Origin: Azoarcus sp. DD4 | GTDB taxonomy: Bacteria > Pseudomonadota > Gammaproteobacteria > Burkholderiales > Rhodocyclaceae | Reading direction: 5' to 3' | DNA: 64,000 nt | NCBI RefSeq assembly: GCF_006496635.1 | Contig: NZ_CP022958.1 | Location: 4,402,001-4,466,000 of the forward strand | Shown: piece by piece, positions 63,053 to 64,000 of the stretch | How positions within the stretch are numbered: position 1 is the first letter of the stretch | Layout of the letters: every line of letters starts with the position of its first letter | Notes under the pieces: model-generated | What the model was told of the DNA's origin: nothing | The model's database searches: none | The model's input: only the letters and a program-made list of their open reading frames with translations | Program-made: the position numbers and the translations under genes

Positions 63053-63961
63053 TTCGACGCCAACGACCTCCTGATCTTCGCCCGCGTTGCCGAAACCGGC
63101 AGCTTCAGCCGTGCCGCCGAGCGGCTGGGCCTGCCCAAGTCCACCGTGTCCCGCCGCATCACCCTGCTCGAGGAGAAACTGGGTGAGCGTCTGATGCTAC
63201 GGACCACCCGCCGGCTTTCGCTCACCGATTTCGGCCTCAATCTGCTCGAACACGCACGCCAGCTCGCGGCCGAGGTCGATGCCGTGTCCACGCTCGCCCA
63301 GTACCGCCAGGCCCAGCCCAGCGGCCGGCTGCGGGTGTCGATGCCGAGCGACTTCGCCAACCTGCTGCTCGTGGACATGCTGGCCGCCTTCGTCGCACTG
63401 CATCCGGCGATCACGCTGGAGCTGGACCTGTCGCCGCGGCGGGTGGACCTGATAGGCGAGAACTTCGACCTCGCCATCCGCATGGGTGACCTGCCGGACG
63501 ACGCCTCGCTCGCCGCACGCCGGCTGCGCAGCTTTCCCAACGGGCTCTATGCCTCGGGCGACTACCTGGCCGAGCACGGCACGCCGCGGATGCCGGACGA
63601 CCTGATGAGCCACGAGGCCCTGCAACTGCTCGGCCGCAACGGCGAACCGGTACGCTGGAAGCTGCTGTCGGGCGAGGCGCAATGGGAGGGCCTGCCGCCA
63701 GGCCGCATCACCGCGAATTCGCCGGAAACGCTGGTCCGCCTCGCCCGCGCCGGCAGCGGCATCGCCGCGGTGCCGGACTATTTCGTGACGGCACACCTGC
63801 GCAGCGGCGAACTCCGCCGGGTACTGCCCGACTGGTGCCTGCCGTCGAACACCGCCTGGGCGGTCTTTCCCGGGCGCAAGCTGATGCCTGCACGCACGCG
63901 CGCCTTCATCGACATGCTCCGGGCCGCACTGCCGGAGGAGGACGGCACCCCGTCCGCATGA
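63044..63961 (+). CDS. LysR-family transcriptional regulator
   Basis: 305 residues. HTH at 5-60 (FSRAAERLGLPKSTVSRRITLLEEKLG) and a substrate-binding domain about 90-295 (GRLRVSMPSDFANLLL, IAAVPDYFV). This looks like the AaeR/QhpR-like group that controls redox enzymes. It probably regulates azoR and the pirin gene in response to quinones or similar. Confidence 0.92.
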   Translation: MEQFDANDLLIFARVAETGSFSRAAERLGLPKSTVSRRITLLEEKLGERLMLRTTRRLSLTDFGLNLLEHARQLAAEVDAVSTLAQYRQAQPSGRLRVSMPSDFANLLLVDMLAAFVALHPAITLELDLSPRRVDLIGENFDLAIRMGDLPDDASLAARRLRSFPNGLYASGDYLAEHGTPRMPDDLMSHEALQLLGRNGEPVRWKLLSGEAQWEGLPPGRITANSPETLVRLARAGSGIAAVPDYFVTAHLRSGELRRVLPDWCLPSNTAWAVFPGRKLMPARTRAFIDMLRAALPEEDGTPSA

Positions 63962-64000
63962 CGTGAGCGCGGAACTTTCGCCGCTCGCCGGGACCGAAGG

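Overview
The window is GC-rich DNA, densely packed with genes on both strands, from a betaproteobacterium. I infer Rhodocyclales (Azoarcus/Thauera/Aromatoleum-like). The grounds are a trpEGDC block behind rpe-gph, a PEP-CTERM secretion substrate, pilSR beside a sigma-54 pilin promoter, a FimV-like protein, tatABC behind hisBHAFIE-hinT, and nif-associated small genes next to modD. This placement rests on gene content and order; no rRNA or tRNA gene was found.

Layout. 1-8.1 kb: a light-switch locus. A MerR-family gene, cut by the window edge, carries the W-x9-E-H signature of B12 photoreceptors (CarH/LitR). It faces a tightly coupled operon: small membrane protein, FAD amine oxidase, DUF1365, Cfa-like methyltransferase, chalcone-isomerase-like protein, MFS carrier with a frameshift, DUF3833 lipoprotein, SDR and SnoaL. 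Palindromes TTGTC-N3-GACAA lie at both ends of the promoter region. 8.1-13.7 kb: acuI with its TetR regulator and operator, recQ, a PEP-CTERM protein, FKBP and msrA. 13.9-23.7 kb: tamB and the trpCDGE-gph-rpe block read leftwards, with a Trp-rich leader ORF before trpE. 23.8-28.8 kb: a signalling cluster (GAF-GspE/PilB-like ATPase, MBL phosphodiesterase-like protein, FHA protein, PP2C phosphatase). 28.9-36 kb: sucCD, DUF2889, a FimV-like protein, Nif3, a DegS-like protease. 36-43 kb: tatCBA with a tandem repeat between tatA and tatB, hinT, hisEIFAHB and divergent hisC. 43-45.2 kb: lytic transglycosylase behind a folded leader RNA, ampD, and a small broken gene.

45.3-52.8 kb is the most accessory part and visibly AT-richer in places. 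It holds a Geobacter-like short pilin (59 aa) followed by a secreted six-cysteine protein, then an ABC permease, a TPR-like membrane protein and an ABC ATPase. A sigma-54 promoter stands before the pilin, and the sigma-54 activator pair pilSR is nearby. Between pilin and pilR lie a decayed HepT/MntA toxin-antitoxin pair and a degenerate copy of the 3' end of pilR.

53-64 kb: methionine aminotransferase-like gene divergent from mtnA-aldolase (methylthioadenosine salvage), two tandem beta-hydroxyacid dehydrogenases, ybiB, modD with nifX/nifZ/ferredoxin-type genes, and a pirin-azoreductase pair divergent from a LysR regulator. Four genes (MFS, a small unknown, hepT, mntA) each carry a one-base frame disruption. 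These may be real decay or assembly indels.
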